Assembly (NCBI GenBank): GCA_965226545.1
Contig: OZ245364.1
Coordinates: forward strand, 868,001 to 932,000
Direction: 5' to 3'
Length of the DNA: 64,000 nt
Origin: JAHRAW01 sp965226545
GTDB lineage: Bacteria; Pseudomonadota; Gammaproteobacteria; Arenicellales; Poriferihabitantaceae
The notes under the pieces were generated by a model. It worked only from the letters and a program-made list of their open reading frames with translations. It searched no databases and had not been told where the DNA came from. The position numbers and the translations under genes are program-made. This document shows, piece after piece, positions 7,315 to 16,447 of this stretch (positions are counted from its first letter, which is position 1; every line of letters begins with the position of its first letter).

Positions 7315-8655
7315 ATGAATGTGCTAAACAAACTGTGCGCGATTGACCGTCGCCGCCGCACCTTCGCCTTGTCACTGTTGTTATTGTTGGCGACAGCGGC
7401 GGCATTGCATCGCGGCGCGCAACATCCGCCGAATGCATTATTGGTCGCACCGTTAGCAAAGCCGGTCGTCGAGGCCGCGCCGTTTTTTGTCGAGCAACTT
7501 GCATCCAAACGTCACAATGTACAAACCCACGCGGCGACCTTAATCGAATTGCGCGATGGGCGGGTGCGCGGGTTTTGGTCGGCCGGCAGCCGTGAAGGCG
7601 CGAAGGATGTGCGCATCGATAGTGCGGTGTATGACCCGACGACGCGCAAGTGGAGCGAGCAACGCGCGGTGGTCGGGCGAATCCAAACGCAGCGCGCGTT
7701 GTGGCGGCGCATCAAAAAACTCGGCAACCCAGTGGTTGCGCGATTGCCGAGCGGCGACTTGGCGTTGTTTTATGTCAGCGTCTCGGTCGGCGGTTGGAGC
7801 GGCAGTTCGCTCAGCGTGATTGTGTCCGATGACGATGGCGCAACCTGGCGGCGCGCGCGGCGCCTCATCACCTCGCCGTTTTTTAATCTCGCGACGTTGG
7901 TCAAAGGCGCGCCGTATCAATACGCCGACGGCGGGTTGGGGTTGCCGGTGTATCACGAATTATTCGCCAAGTTCGGCGAAGTGTTGCGCCTGTCGCCGAA
8001 TGCGTTAACCGTGCTCGATAAACGCCGGTTAAGCGCGGGCGCCGATGACGGCTTGCAGCCGGTGGTGCTGATTAACGATGCGCGCAATGCATCGGCGTTG
8101 ATGCGTTATGCCGGGCAGCGTCCGCGCCGCGTGTTGTTGAGCGAAACCGCGGACGCCGCGCGTCATTGGCGCGCGCCGGTGAAGACCACACTGCCCAATC
8201 CGGATTCGGCGGTCGCGGCGTTGGTGTTGCCCGGTGGCGATTGGTTGGCGGCGGTCAATCCGCAGGAACGACAACGCGACCAATTGGCGTTGTATCTGTC
8301 GCGCGACCGCGGGCAAAGTTGGCGGCAACTTTATCAACTCGAAAATCAAAGCGAATTCAATCAAACGCAATTCGCCGACCGCACCGCGCGCCAAACAAAA
8401 TTTGCCGAGATGTTGACAACCGAGTTGCCGCCGTTGACAGACGGCGCGCGCGACCCGCGTTATCTTGCATCAGTGCAGCGCACCGCGTGTCGCGTCAATT
8501 GCAGATTTCGATTTTCGTATCCGTATTTGTTGCGCGCGCGCAACGGCGATTTTCATCTCGCCTACAGTTACAACCAGGCGTTCATCAAGCATGTAACGTT
8601 TAACTCGGCTTGGTTGGCGCAACTCATATCGCAACTCGATGCGCGCACCCAATGA
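7315..8655 (+). CDS. sialidase-like (BNR/Asp-box) protein, membrane anchored
   Basis: A 446-residue protein with a basic start and a hydrophobic segment at about residues 18-31 that would act as signal anchor. Asp-box repeats of six-bladed propellers are visible: VSDDDGATWRRA and LSRDRGQSW. The body resembles exo-alpha-sialidase family proteins, but I cannot place the arginine triad of true sialidases with certainty, so the glycosidase activity is unproven. It is followed with an ATGA overlap by a small membrane protein and then by an LtaS-like sulfatase, suggesting a joint role in cell-envelope glycan modification. Confidence 0.7.
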   Translation: MNVLNKLCAIDRRRRTFALSLLLLLATAAALHRGAQHPPNALLVAPLAKPVVEAAPFFVEQLASKRHNVQTHAATLIELRDGRVRGFWSAGSREGAKDVRIDSAVYDPTTRKWSEQRAVVGRIQTQRALWRRIKKLGNPVVARLPSGDLALFYVSVSVGGWSGSSLSVIVSDDDGATWRRARRLITSPFFNLATLVKGAPYQYADGGLGLPVYHELFAKFGEVLRLSPNALTVLDKRRLSAGADDGLQPVVLINDARNASALMRYAGQRPRRVLLSETADAARHWRAPVKTTLPNPDSAVAALVLPGGDWLAAVNPQERQRDQLALYLSRDRGQSWRQLYQLENQSEFNQTQFADRTARQTKFAEMLTTELPPLTDGARDPRYLASVQRTACRVNCRFRFSYPYLLRARNGDFHLAYSYNQAFIKHVTFNSAWLAQLISQLDARTQ

Positions 8656-9287
8656 TGCGGTTTACCGATTTCACCGGCTTGTTCGGTTGGTGCATTGCAA
8701 TCGCGGCGTTGGCGGCGATGTGGTTGCCGGTGCGCGATGTGCGGCTGCGATTTTGCTGCATCGGTTTGTTGTTGGCGGCGTTGTTAATTCCATGGCAAGG
8801 TGCGCCGTTGTTAATTTATCCGCGCGGCGTGTTCGGCGATTTAAGCGTCGCGTCGCTGATGTTGCTCAGCCTGGCAATCGCCGCACGCGGCGGCGATGCG
8901 CTTCGCCGATGCCGCGTTGCATTGGGCGAGTCGCGCACGATGTTGCTCGGCATGCTTGTGCTGTTTGGCTTGTTGTTGTATCCGATGGCGCTCGGGTTTG
9001 GGATGTACGACCCGTATCAAATGGGCTATGCATCGATGCCGTTCATTATCATGTTGGCGGCGTTCGGCGCGTTTGCAATATGGCAACGCGCGTTGTTGAT
9101 TGCCGCGTTCATCGCGTTGGCGATGCTGACGTGGCGATTCGGTTGGTATGAATCCGACAACCTGTGGGATTATTTAATCGACCCGTTGGCGGCGATTTAT
9201 GCATCGGCGGTGTTCATTCGTTGCGCGCTTGAAGTGTTGCGTTTAAAAATCAAATCGCATTTGCGTCGACGCAAGTCGCGCGGTTAA
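8652..9287 (+). CDS. polytopic membrane protein of unknown function
   Basis: A 211-residue protein with about seven hydrophobic segments and a very basic C-terminus (KIKSHLRRRKSRG), which by the positive-inside rule is cytoplasmic. The ATG at 8652 overlaps the stop of the sialidase-like gene as ATGA. No enzymatic motif is visible. Its place between a sialidase-like protein and an LtaS-like enzyme suggests that it is the membrane partner of one of them. Confidence 0.7.
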   Translation: MMRFTDFTGLFGWCIAIAALAAMWLPVRDVRLRFCCIGLLLAALLIPWQGAPLLIYPRGVFGDLSVASLMLLSLAIAARGGDALRRCRVALGESRTMLLGMLVLFGLLLYPMALGFGMYDPYQMGYASMPFIIMLAAFGAFAIWQRALLIAAFIALAMLTWRFGWYESDNLWDYLIDPLAAIYASAVFIRCALEVLRLKIKSHLRRRKSRG

Positions 9288-9349
9288 GTCGCGCGATTAA
9301 GTCAAACGACAGTCGGTTGAATACGTTAACTTAAAGTCGAGTTAAGTCC

Positions 9350-11425
9350 ATGTTTATTTATCAATGGCTGCATTCACGCCGCCTGCAGTTGTGGGCGGCG
9401 ACGATTGCCTGCTATACCTTGTGGATGAGTTTGGCGCGCGTTGGGTTTTACGCGTGGTTTGCGCGCTTCGAAGGCGATGCACCCGGTTGGCTCGAGATGC
9501 TGCAAGTGTTTTACATCGGCGTTAAGTTCGATTTGCGGCTGGCGATTTTAATTTGTTTGCCGCTGGTTTTGTTGTGCATCGTCCCGCGCATTAATTTATT
9601 TCGCCAGCGCGCATTTGGCGCGCTCAGCCAATGGTTGTTGGCGGTGATGACGATTGGCTTGGTGTTGTTTTATGTTTTCGATTTCGGGCATTACAGTTAT
9701 TTGGGGCTACGAATCAATTCCGGCTTCCTGCGTTTTCTCGACGACCGCGAGTCGGCGACAATGGTGCGGCAAAGTTATCCGTTGATTCGCATCGCCGTTG
9801 CTTGCACGATTTGTTGTTTTGTGATGATCGATGTCAACCGCCGCCTGCATCGATGGTGCACCGCGCGCGCACCCACCCGCATCTCCGCGTGGTCGGCGCT
9901 CATCGGCGTTGTGTGTTGTTGCATCGCCGCGTTCTTCGGTTTGCTTGGTCGATACAGCGACATCAACTTCCACAATCCGATTCCCTTGCGCTGGGATGCG
10001 GTCAGTTTCACCCAAAACAAAACCTTGGCCGCGGCCGGCGTCAACCCGTTGGTGCATTTTGCAACCACGTTTCAATACGACGACCGCGAATACGACTTGG
10101 CTGCGGTCGCGCGTTATTACGATGTGGTCGCCGATTATCTCGGCGTAGTCGAGCGCGACCGCGCGACATTTTCACTCGACCGCACAATCGCCGCGCCAAC
10201 CGATTCGCAATTGATACGCGCGCCAACGACAGTATCGAATGCAGCGTCGAACGCGCCGCCGAATGTCATCTTCATCATGCTCGAATCGCTCGGTGCAAGC
10301 CGGGTTGGCGCGTATGGATTGCCGTTGGATGCAACGCCGAATCTCGACCGCGCCGCGCGCAACGGAATTATGTTCAGCAATTTTTTGGTGCCGGTATCGG
10401 GCACCGCAAAAACCGTGTGGGCGAGCACCACCGGCATCCCCGACACCACGACGCATGACACGGCGACGCGCAATCCGTTGTTGTCGCGACAGCGGATGAT
10501 TGTCAATCAATTGCGCGCGCACCAAAAATTGTATTTGATTGGCGGCAACGCCAGTTGGGCGAACATCAGCGCGTTGATTGAACAAAGCATCGACGGCGTG
10601 CGGTTGTACAAAGAGGGCGATTGGCAATCGGAGGTGACCGATGTGTGGGGCATTTCCGATTTGGCGTTGTTTACCGAGAGCGACGCGATTTTGCGAAAAC
10701 TGCATGCGCGCAATCAACCGTTTTTTGCAATTGTGCAAACCGCCGGCAATCATCGTCCGTTTACGATACCCGAACAACGCGGCGATTTTGTGCCGAGCGA
10801 CTTGTCGGCGGATACGCTGCATCAACACGGTTTTTTATCCAACGCGCAATTTAACGCGGCGCGATTTTTGGATTACGCCGTCGGCGAATTTTTTGCGATG
10901 GCAAAAGCCTCCGGCTATTTCGACAACACCATTTTTGTTTTATACGGCGACCACAACAACCGCGTCTCGACCACGCCGCACATGGCGCCGTTTTATCAAC
11001 GCCTGCAAATCGAAGGGCTGCATGTGCCGGGGATTATCCATGCGCCAAAACTGATTGCACCGATGCGCATCGACCAAGCGGTAAGTTTGGTGGACTTAAT
11101 GCCGAGCGTCGCCGGCTTGCTCGGTGCGGCGTACACCAACGGCGGCTTTGGTCGCGATGTGCTGCAGCCGCCGCGCGACGATTCGCGTTATGTGTTTGTA
11201 TCGACCGGTTCATCGACCAACCCAATCATCGGCATGATTAACGAAAATTACATGCTGCGCAAATTCGCCCGCCGCGAAACGGCGACGCTGCATCATCTGC
11301 ATGCCGCCGACCCGCAAGCCGACATCAGCGCCGCGCACCCGCAACTTTTCGATTATCTTCATTCGTTGACGCAGGGCGTGTATGAACTGAGTCGTTATCA
11401 AATGTACAACAATCGAAAACAATAA
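9350..11425 (+). CDS. LtaS-like sulfatase-superfamily membrane protein (phosphoglycerol/phosphoethanolamine transferase type)
   Basis: A 691-residue protein with about five N-terminal membrane helices (residues 10-200) followed by an extracytoplasmic alkaline phosphatase/sulfatase-type domain from about residue 300. NVIFIMLESLGASRVG holds the first metal ligand (Glu), SGTAKTVWASTTG the Thr expected to be the nucleophile, and FVLYGDHNNR a metal Asp-His pair. Enzymes of this layout transfer phosphoglycerol or phosphoethanolamine from phospholipids to envelope glycans. In a Gram-negative it may decorate a periplasmic glucan or lipopolysaccharide. It lies 62 bases after the membrane protein gene. 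Confidence 0.8.
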   Translation: MFIYQWLHSRRLQLWAATIACYTLWMSLARVGFYAWFARFEGDAPGWLEMLQVFYIGVKFDLRLAILICLPLVLLCIVPRINLFRQRAFGALSQWLLAVMTIGLVLFYVFDFGHYSYLGLRINSGFLRFLDDRESATMVRQSYPLIRIAVACTICCFVMIDVNRRLHRWCTARAPTRISAWSALIGVVCCCIAAFFGLLGRYSDINFHNPIPLRWDAVSFTQNKTLAAAGVNPLVHFATTFQYDDREYDLAAVARYYDVVADYLGVVERDRATFSLDRTIAAPTDSQLIRAPTTVSNAASNAPPNVIFIMLESLGASRVGAYGLPLDATPNLDRAARNGIMFSNFLVPVSGTAKTVWASTTGIPDTTTHDTATRNPLLSRQRMIVNQLRAHQKLYLIGGNASWANISALIEQSIDGVRLYKEGDWQSEVTDVWGISDLALFTESDAILRKLHARNQPFFAIVQTAGNHRPFTIPEQRGDFVPSDLSADTLHQHGFLSNAQFNAARFLDYAVGEFFAMAKASGYFDNTIFVLYGDHNNRVSTTPHMAPFYQRLQIEGLHVPGIIHAPKLIAPMRIDQAVSLVDLMPSVAGLLGAAYTNGGFGRDVLQPPRDDSRYVFVSTGSSTNPIIGMINENYMLRKFARRETATLHHLHAADPQADISAAHPQLFDYLHSLTQGVYELSRYQMYNNRKQ

Positions 11426-11478
11426 TTGTGAACCGTGACGTTAATGAATTGCGTCCGCGCGAATTATTATTGAATCAA

Positions 11479-11524
11479 TTTTGATTTACTTTCGATTTAC
11501 TTTTCACTTTCGATTCACTTTTAC
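11479..11524. repeat. degenerate 12-bp repeat (ttcgatttactt)
   Basis: Four imperfect units of TTCGATTTACTT type between the convergent LtaS-like and DgkA genes. No gene uses it. Confidence 0.55.
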
Positions 11525-11608
11525 ATCGACGGATGACATGCCTATGATTTTATTTTACGATTGTCTTGTTATGCGCGAAATGGTCGCTCCACATTCCCCA
11601 AACCGCAT

Positions 11609-11977
11609 TCACCAAAACACCGCCAGCCAAACCAAAACACAATTAACAATCGCCACAAACACCGCCGCACTGGCGACATCCTTAATCATCTTGGCCGATG
11701 CATTGCGTTCAGTCGAGATGCGGTCCACGGTTTTTTCAATCGCGGTATTAATCAACTCGACCACCACCACCAACAACACCGCCGCAATCAACACCGCCGC
11801 CTCCAATCCCCCCGGTGCAAACCACAACGCAGCCGCAATCAACCCCGGACAAAGCGTCAACTCGACGCGCACCGCCTCCTCACTCTTCCACGCCGCCGCC
11901 AACCCGCACAACGAATACCGAAGCGCGTTTATAATTCGACGACGCAATACGCCGGGCGGTTGGTTGGGCTTGTTCAT
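11609..11977 (-). CDS. dgkA: diacylglycerol kinase
   Basis: A 122-residue integral membrane kinase of the DgkA type, which phosphorylates diacylglycerol for phospholipid recycling. The family signature ELINTAIEKTVDRIS, the EEAVRVE segment and KMIKDVASAAVFVA are present with three membrane helices. The ATG at 11977 gives the usual length; the frame extends upstream but with non-family sequence. DgkA often recycles diacylglycerol released by phosphoglycerol transfer, which fits the convergent LtaS-like gene next door (inference). Confidence 0.9.
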   Translation of the reverse strand: MNKPNQPPGVLRRRIINALRYSLCGLAAAWKSEEAVRVELTLCPGLIAAALWFAPGGLEAAVLIAAVLLVVVVELINTAIEKTVDRISTERNASAKMIKDVASAAVFVAIVNCVLVWLAVFW

Positions 11978-12099
11978 TCGCCGCAGTTTCGCATAAACTG
12001 CGCGTCGATGGTCACTTCCAACGGTCGCGTTATCGCATGCAACATCGCAACCGCGATTCCCCCGTCGCCCGATTTGGATTGCATCGCCGGTATTAAATG

Positions 12100-12128
12100 T
12101 TACAATGCGTTTGTTCGTCACTTATAAT
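12100..12128 (+). promoter_or_regulatory. putative sigma70 promoter of the aminotransferase gene
   Basis: TATAAT at 12123-12128 is preceded at 17 bases by TTACAA (12100-12105). The start codon follows 30 bases downstream. Confidence 0.5.
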
Positions 12129-12158
12129 TAACCTAATCATCCCCCCGACCCGCCGCCA

Positions 12159-13355
12159 ATGAAACTCGCCCACAACCTCGACAACCTCGGCACCGAAACT
12201 GCGTTTGCAGTGTCGGCGTTGGCATCCGAATTTGCCGCGCAAGGCAATCAAGTTTTTCCATTTCATCTTGGCGACATTAATTTGTTGCCGCCGCAGCCGA
12301 TGATTGAGCGCATCAGTCGCGCGATTAACGCCGGCTACAACGGCTATTGTCCGGGCGCCGGGATTGCATTGTTGCGCGAACAATTTGCGCGCGTGTTGGG
12401 CGATGAACGCGGGATGAAATTCGCCGCCGACAATGTTTCGGTGCAGCCCGGCGGCAAGCCGGTCATCGGCAAATTTTTGGCGTGCGTAATGAATCGCGGC
12501 GATGAGGTATTGTATCCGTTGCCCGGCTTTCCGATTTACGCTTCGCAGATTGACTATCAAGGCGGCGTCGCCGTGCCGTATTATTATCGCCATTCGAGCG
12601 ATGGCGTTGCGTTGGATTTGGATTCGCTGGCGCGCGCGATTACGCCGAAGACGCGCGCGTTAATTTACAACGATTGCCACAACCCCAGCGGCGCCACCGC
12701 CGACGACGCCGAACTCGATGCGATTGCCGAGTTGGCGGTCAAAAATGATTTGTGGGTGTTGTCCGATGAAGCCTACGCCAACATTCGTTTTGACGGCGGC
12801 GCATTGCGCAGCATCGCCGCGCGCCCCAACATGGCGTCGCGCACGGTGATTTTGTTCACCTGCTCGAAACAATTTGCAATGACCGGCTGGCGACTCGGCG
12901 CGGCCATCGGCGCACCCGACATCATCGCGCAAATTTCCAAATTCAACACCAACGCCGAATCATGCACCACCCATTTCATGCAACAAGCCGTCGGCGAAAC
13001 CCTGCGCGACACCAAAGACATCCCGTCGCTGTACGCGTCATTAATAAACGAGTTGCGCACCCGCCGCGATTCATTGGTGCGCGCCCTGCAAAATATTAAC
13101 GGCGTATCCGTCGCCACCCCGCAAAGCGGCTTCTATGTCTACCCCAACATCACCGAAATTTTGCAAGCCAAAAAACTGCCCAACGCCGACGCCTTAATGC
13201 GCGCAAGTTTAACCGCCGCCGGCGTATCGTTTTGCACCGGCCAACACTTCGGCGAATCCACCGACACACAACACATCCGCTTCGCATTCAGCGGCATCGG
13301 CGATGATGATATTCGCGCTGCGATGGCGGCTTGGAAGGGGTGGGTGGAGGCGTAG
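12159..13355 (+). CDS. PLP-dependent class I/II aminotransferase
   Basis: A 398-residue fold-type I aminotransferase. YNDCHNPSGA is the Asn-Pro-x-Gly motif, WVLSDEAYANIRF gives the PLP-ring Asp and Tyr, FTCSKQFAMTGWRLG holds the Schiff-base lysine, and HIRFAFSG the substrate-carboxylate Arg. Likely donors or acceptors are amino acids or keto acids, but specificity cannot be read from the sequence. Its 3' end (13315-13350) is repeated at 14244-14279, and an internal piece (about 12497-12560) recurs at 16561-16625; both copies lie in the accessory island that starts directly downstream. Confidence 0.85.
   Translation: MKLAHNLDNLGTETAFAVSALASEFAAQGNQVFPFHLGDINLLPPQPMIERISRAINAGYNGYCPGAGIALLREQFARVLGDERGMKFAADNVSVQPGGKPVIGKFLACVMNRGDEVLYPLPGFPIYASQIDYQGGVAVPYYYRHSSDGVALDLDSLARAITPKTRALIYNDCHNPSGATADDAELDAIAELAVKNDLWVLSDEAYANIRFDGGALRSIAARPNMASRTVILFTCSKQFAMTGWRLGAAIGAPDIIAQISKFNTNAESCTTHFMQQAVGETLRDTKDIPSLYASLINELRTRRDSLVRALQNINGVSVATPQSGFYVYPNITEILQAKKLPNADALMRASLTAAGVSFCTGQHFGESTDTQHIRFAFSGIGDDDIRAAMAAWKGWVEA
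13315..13350 (+). repeat. 36-bp repeat, copy 1 (aminotransferase 3' end)
   Basis: These 36 bases encode the last residues of the aminotransferase (RAAMAAWKGWV region). A second copy with three mismatches and no indel lies at 14244-14279, just beyond the membrane protein gene 13415-14239, so that gene is bracketed by the repeat. Confidence 0.85.
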
Positions 13356-13414
13356 GGTTGTGGTGTGATGTTGGTTGGTGATGTTTGATTTTGTTTTTAC
13401 TTTGTGAGGTTAAG

Positions 13415-14239
13415 ATGTATAAAACAGTGCGAAGAAAAGTATGGGCGTTTATCGAGCGGCGTCTCGACAAAAAAATTTATCGGGCTGGCATTCTTGTTGC
13501 CACCGCTGGCATCGCATACTGTTTTGTGGGTGAGTGGGGAACTGGCTTCCTCGAGGGAAAGTTTCCGATTGGTGACGAGCGCAACAACATCAACCAACAC
13601 CTCCTCAAGATATTTGCACCGGCGGCATATTCGGCATTTGTTTTTCTTGCGCTGTGGTGGTTTCGTACGATTGATGCACGGCAAGCCATTTACCAAACCA
13701 ACCTTGGCACCGGTTTAAATATGCTTGCAAGCGACGCCCCCATTAAAATTGAAATGGCGGTGTTGATGCTGGAACGGGTGTCGAAATCGACCACTGTATT
13801 TGACGAAGAAATCAGCCTGGCATTTATCAAACGCTTGAAGCGCAGTCCGCAGAATTCACTCAAGAACCGGCAACGTCTTAAAGACGGCTATCGTTGGGCT
13901 TATGCGCAATACATTTTGCAGTGGTTGAAAGACCGAGGTAAAGGTTGGGATTTAAGATATTTGGATTTGCGCGGACAAGAGTTCACGGGCGACTCCGTAA
14001 AAGTAACCTATAAGGATATTAAAGACCTGCATGACTGCCACAGATATGGCGACGATTTGCCAATTGAATTTGGCGGGTGTCGTTTCATAATATCAACTGA
14101 GAAAGTTGATGAAACAAAGGCGGCTGAACGGTTCTTTGGTTGCTACCAGTCGATTTTTGCTATGTTTACTACACAAGACAAAACGTTTTTCAAATGTCTG
14201 GAAAGTAAAGATGATAAAAGCCAACCGCCGACTTCGTAA
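13415..14239 (+). CDS. accessory two-helix membrane protein, function unknown
   Basis: A 274-residue protein with a basic N-terminus, two hydrophobic segments (about residues 23-42 and 68-86) and a cytoplasmic remainder. The stretch NLGTGLNMLASDAPIKIEMAVLMLERVSKSTT resembles the linker that follows two helices in membrane pentapeptide-repeat proteins, and LRYLDLRGQEFTG could be one degenerate pentapeptide coil; this is a weak resemblance. The ATG at 13415 has GAGG upstream. Base composition is visibly more AT-rich than the flanking core genes. It is bracketed by the 36-bp repeat derived from the aminotransferase end, which marks it as inserted. Confidence 0.65.
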   Translation: MYKTVRRKVWAFIERRLDKKIYRAGILVATAGIAYCFVGEWGTGFLEGKFPIGDERNNINQHLLKIFAPAAYSAFVFLALWWFRTIDARQAIYQTNLGTGLNMLASDAPIKIEMAVLMLERVSKSTTVFDEEISLAFIKRLKRSPQNSLKNRQRLKDGYRWAYAQYILQWLKDRGKGWDLRYLDLRGQEFTGDSVKVTYKDIKDLHDCHRYGDDLPIEFGGCRFIISTEKVDETKAAERFFGCYQSIFAMFTTQDKTFFKCLESKDDKSQPPTS

Positions 14240-14243
14240 AATC

Positions 14244-14279
14244 GCGTTGCGATGGCGGCTTGGTAGGGGTGGGTGGTGG
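14244..14279 (+). repeat. 36-bp repeat, copy 2 (aminotransferase 3'-end stub)
   Basis: Copy of 13315-13350 with three substitutions. It no longer encodes an aminotransferase end in a functional frame. The junction with downstream DNA creates TATAAT (14280-14285). Confidence 0.85.
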
Positions 14280-14285
14280 TATAAT
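14280..14285 (+). promoter_or_regulatory. putative -10 box of the methyltransferase/DUF262 operon
   Basis: A perfect TATAAT starts at the base following the repeat copy, 50 bases before the methyltransferase ATG. The -35 match inside the repeat is poor. Confidence 0.5.
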
Positions 14286-14334
14286 CGCCGACAAGTTAAT
14301 TTCATCGAATCAGTTAATCGAATCGTCTTTAATA

Positions 14335-15342
14335 ATGCCTCGCACCGCTCAAAATCGAAATCTGGGTCAAGCCCGCGTAGCCAAGAAGGATGAGTTTTAT
14401 ACGCAACTGCCGGATATTGAACGCGAATTGTCGCATTACGAACGACACTTTCGCGGCAAGACCGTTTTATGCAACTGTGACGACCCGCGGGTAAGTCAAT
14501 TCTTTCATTACTTCGCGCATCGATTCGAACAGTTGAAACTTAAAAAATTGATTACGACCTGCTATAAAAATCAAGAGAGCGATTTATTTAGTCGCCATGA
14601 TTCCGAGCAGGCAATATCGTTGGAATATCTCGGCGACCTTGACAACAGCCGCACGCCCGATGCGGATGAAATTGGCGTTAAACCGTTGCAAGGCGACGGC
14701 GATTTTCGCAGTGACGAATGCATTGTGTTGTTGCGCGAAGCCGATGTAGTGGTTACCAATCCGCCGTTTTCATTGTTTCGCGAGTACGTTGCGCAATTGG
14801 TTGAGTACAAAAAGAAGTTTGTAATTATTGGCAATGTAAATGCGATTACCTATAAGGAAATTTTTAAATTAATTAAAGAAGACAAGTTATGGCTGGGACC
14901 GAGCATTCGCAGTGGAGACCGGGAGTTTGGCGTACCTGACGGTTACCCGTTGGATGCCGCCGGCTATAGAGTCGATGACGATGGAAAAAAATTCATTCGC
15001 GTTAAAGGCGTTCGTTGGTTTACCAACTTCGACCATGCAAAACGCCACGAAGATTTGGTGTTGCATACAAAATACAATCCGGATGAATATCTGAAATATG
15101 ATAATTACGATGCTATTAACGTCGACAAGACCAAAGAAATACCGTCAGATTATGCCGGGGTGATGGGGGTGCCGATTACCTTTTTGGATAAGCATAATCC
15201 CGCCCAATTCGAAATTGTCGGCCTTGCCGCCGGCAACATTCGAGGGTTAGCCGGCATTCCGTCGATTAGCGGAAAAGATGGCCCGTACATAAACGGCAAG
15301 TTAAAGTACGGTCGCATATTCATTAAACACAAACACGTTTAA
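14335..15342 (+). CDS. adenine-specific DNA methyltransferase, EcoRI-methylase family
   Basis: A 335-residue protein that fits the EcoRI-type adenine methyltransferase family: KKDEFYTQLPDIERELSHYE near the N-terminus, a SAM-pocket strand KTVLCNCDDPRVSQF, and the N6-adenine catalytic motif VVTNPPFSLF near residue 140. The ATG at 14335 removes a non-family extension. It should methylate adenine within a specific DNA site. The next gene, a DUF262-HNH nuclease, starts 2 bases after its stop, so the two probably form a restriction-modification or modification-sensing operon. Confidence 0.85.
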   Translation: MPRTAQNRNLGQARVAKKDEFYTQLPDIERELSHYERHFRGKTVLCNCDDPRVSQFFHYFAHRFEQLKLKKLITTCYKNQESDLFSRHDSEQAISLEYLGDLDNSRTPDADEIGVKPLQGDGDFRSDECIVLLREADVVVTNPPFSLFREYVAQLVEYKKKFVIIGNVNAITYKEIFKLIKEDKLWLGPSIRSGDREFGVPDGYPLDAAGYRVDDDGKKFIRVKGVRWFTNFDHAKRHEDLVLHTKYNPDEYLKYDNYDAINVDKTKEIPSDYAGVMGVPITFLDKHNPAQFEIVGLAAGNIRGLAGIPSISGKDGPYINGKLKYGRIFIKHKHV

Positions 15343-15344
15343 CC

Positions 15345-16430
15345 ATGAAAATCGAACTGAAAGAAATCACCGTCGCCGATTTATGCGACGGCTATGCCGA
15401 CAACTACGACGAAGGCGTGGTTGGCTATGGCGGCAAACTCGACATCCGCCCGCCGTATCAACGCGAATTTATTTACAAAGACGCACAACGCAACGCCGTC
15501 ATCGACACCTTGCGTAAAAACTTTCCGCTTAATGTAATGTATTGGGCGGTGCGCGAAGACGGTCACTTCGAAGTTATTGACGGGCAACAACGCACCATCT
15601 CGATTTGCCAATATGTGCAAGGCACTTACTCATTCGAGCAACTGTACTTTCACAACCTGCAAGACGACCAACAAAACCAAGTGTTAAATTATCCGTTAAT
15701 GGTGTATCTATGCACCGGCAACGACAGCGAAAAACTGGAATGGTTTAAAACCATCAACATCGCCGGCGCCGAATTGTCCGAGCAGGAACTGCGCAATGCG
15801 GTTTACGCCGGCAGTTGGGTAACAGACGCCAAACGATATTTCAGCAAACGCGGTTGCGCGGCGTATGCGGTGGGCAAGCGATATTTAAGCGGCTCGTCGA
15901 TTCGTCAAGAGTATTTGGAAACCGCAATCAAATGGCTCGCCGGCGGCAAAGCCAACATCGAAGCCTACATGGGCGAACATCAAAACGATGCAAGCGCCGA
16001 AGCGTTGTGGAAACATTTTCGCGCCGTGATTGATTGGGTCGAACAACTGTTCCCCAAACATCGCAAAGAAATGAAAGGGCTCGATTGGGGCGGGTTTTAT
16101 GCGCAACATAAAGACAAAAAACTCAACGCCAAAAAATTGGAAACCGAAATCGCCAACCTGATGCAGGACGATGACGTGACCAACAAAAAGGGCGTGTATG
16201 AATATGTGCTGAGCGGCGCGCAACGCCATCTGAACATCCGCGCATTTACCGACAGCCAAAAACGCACGGCGTTCGAAAAACAAAAAGGCAAATGCCCGAA
16301 ATGCAAAAAGACATTCGACATCGACGCAATGGAAGGCGACCACATTATCCCGTGGCACAAAGGCGGCAAGACCGATGCAAAAAATTGCCGCATGCTGTGC
16401 ACCACTTGCAACCGTCAACTGGGCGGATGA
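15345..16430 (+). CDS. DUF262 (ParB/GmrS-like) and HNH nuclease protein
   Basis: A 361-residue protein with two recognisable parts. The N-terminal DUF262 region has IRPPYQREFIYKD and VIDGQQRTISI, the ParB-like motifs found in GmrSD and BrxU enzymes, which use nucleotide hydrolysis. The C-terminus is an HNH zinc-bound nuclease: CPKCKKTF, then GDHIIPWHKGG with the catalytic histidines, then CTTCNRQLGG. Known relatives cleave DNA of a particular modification state. Two bases separate it from the methyltransferase gene, so it is the likely nuclease of the pair. It ends 17 bases before the broken cysteine dioxygenase copy. Confidence 0.85.
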   Translation: MKIELKEITVADLCDGYADNYDEGVVGYGGKLDIRPPYQREFIYKDAQRNAVIDTLRKNFPLNVMYWAVREDGHFEVIDGQQRTISICQYVQGTYSFEQLYFHNLQDDQQNQVLNYPLMVYLCTGNDSEKLEWFKTINIAGAELSEQELRNAVYAGSWVTDAKRYFSKRGCAAYAVGKRYLSGSSIRQEYLETAIKWLAGGKANIEAYMGEHQNDASAEALWKHFRAVIDWVEQLFPKHRKEMKGLDWGGFYAQHKDKKLNAKKLETEIANLMQDDDVTNKKGVYEYVLSGAQRHLNIRAFTDSQKRTAFEKQKGKCPKCKKTFDIDAMEGDHIIPWHKGGKTDAKNCRMLCTTCNRQLGG

Positions 16431-16447
16431 GAAATTAATGCGCACAG

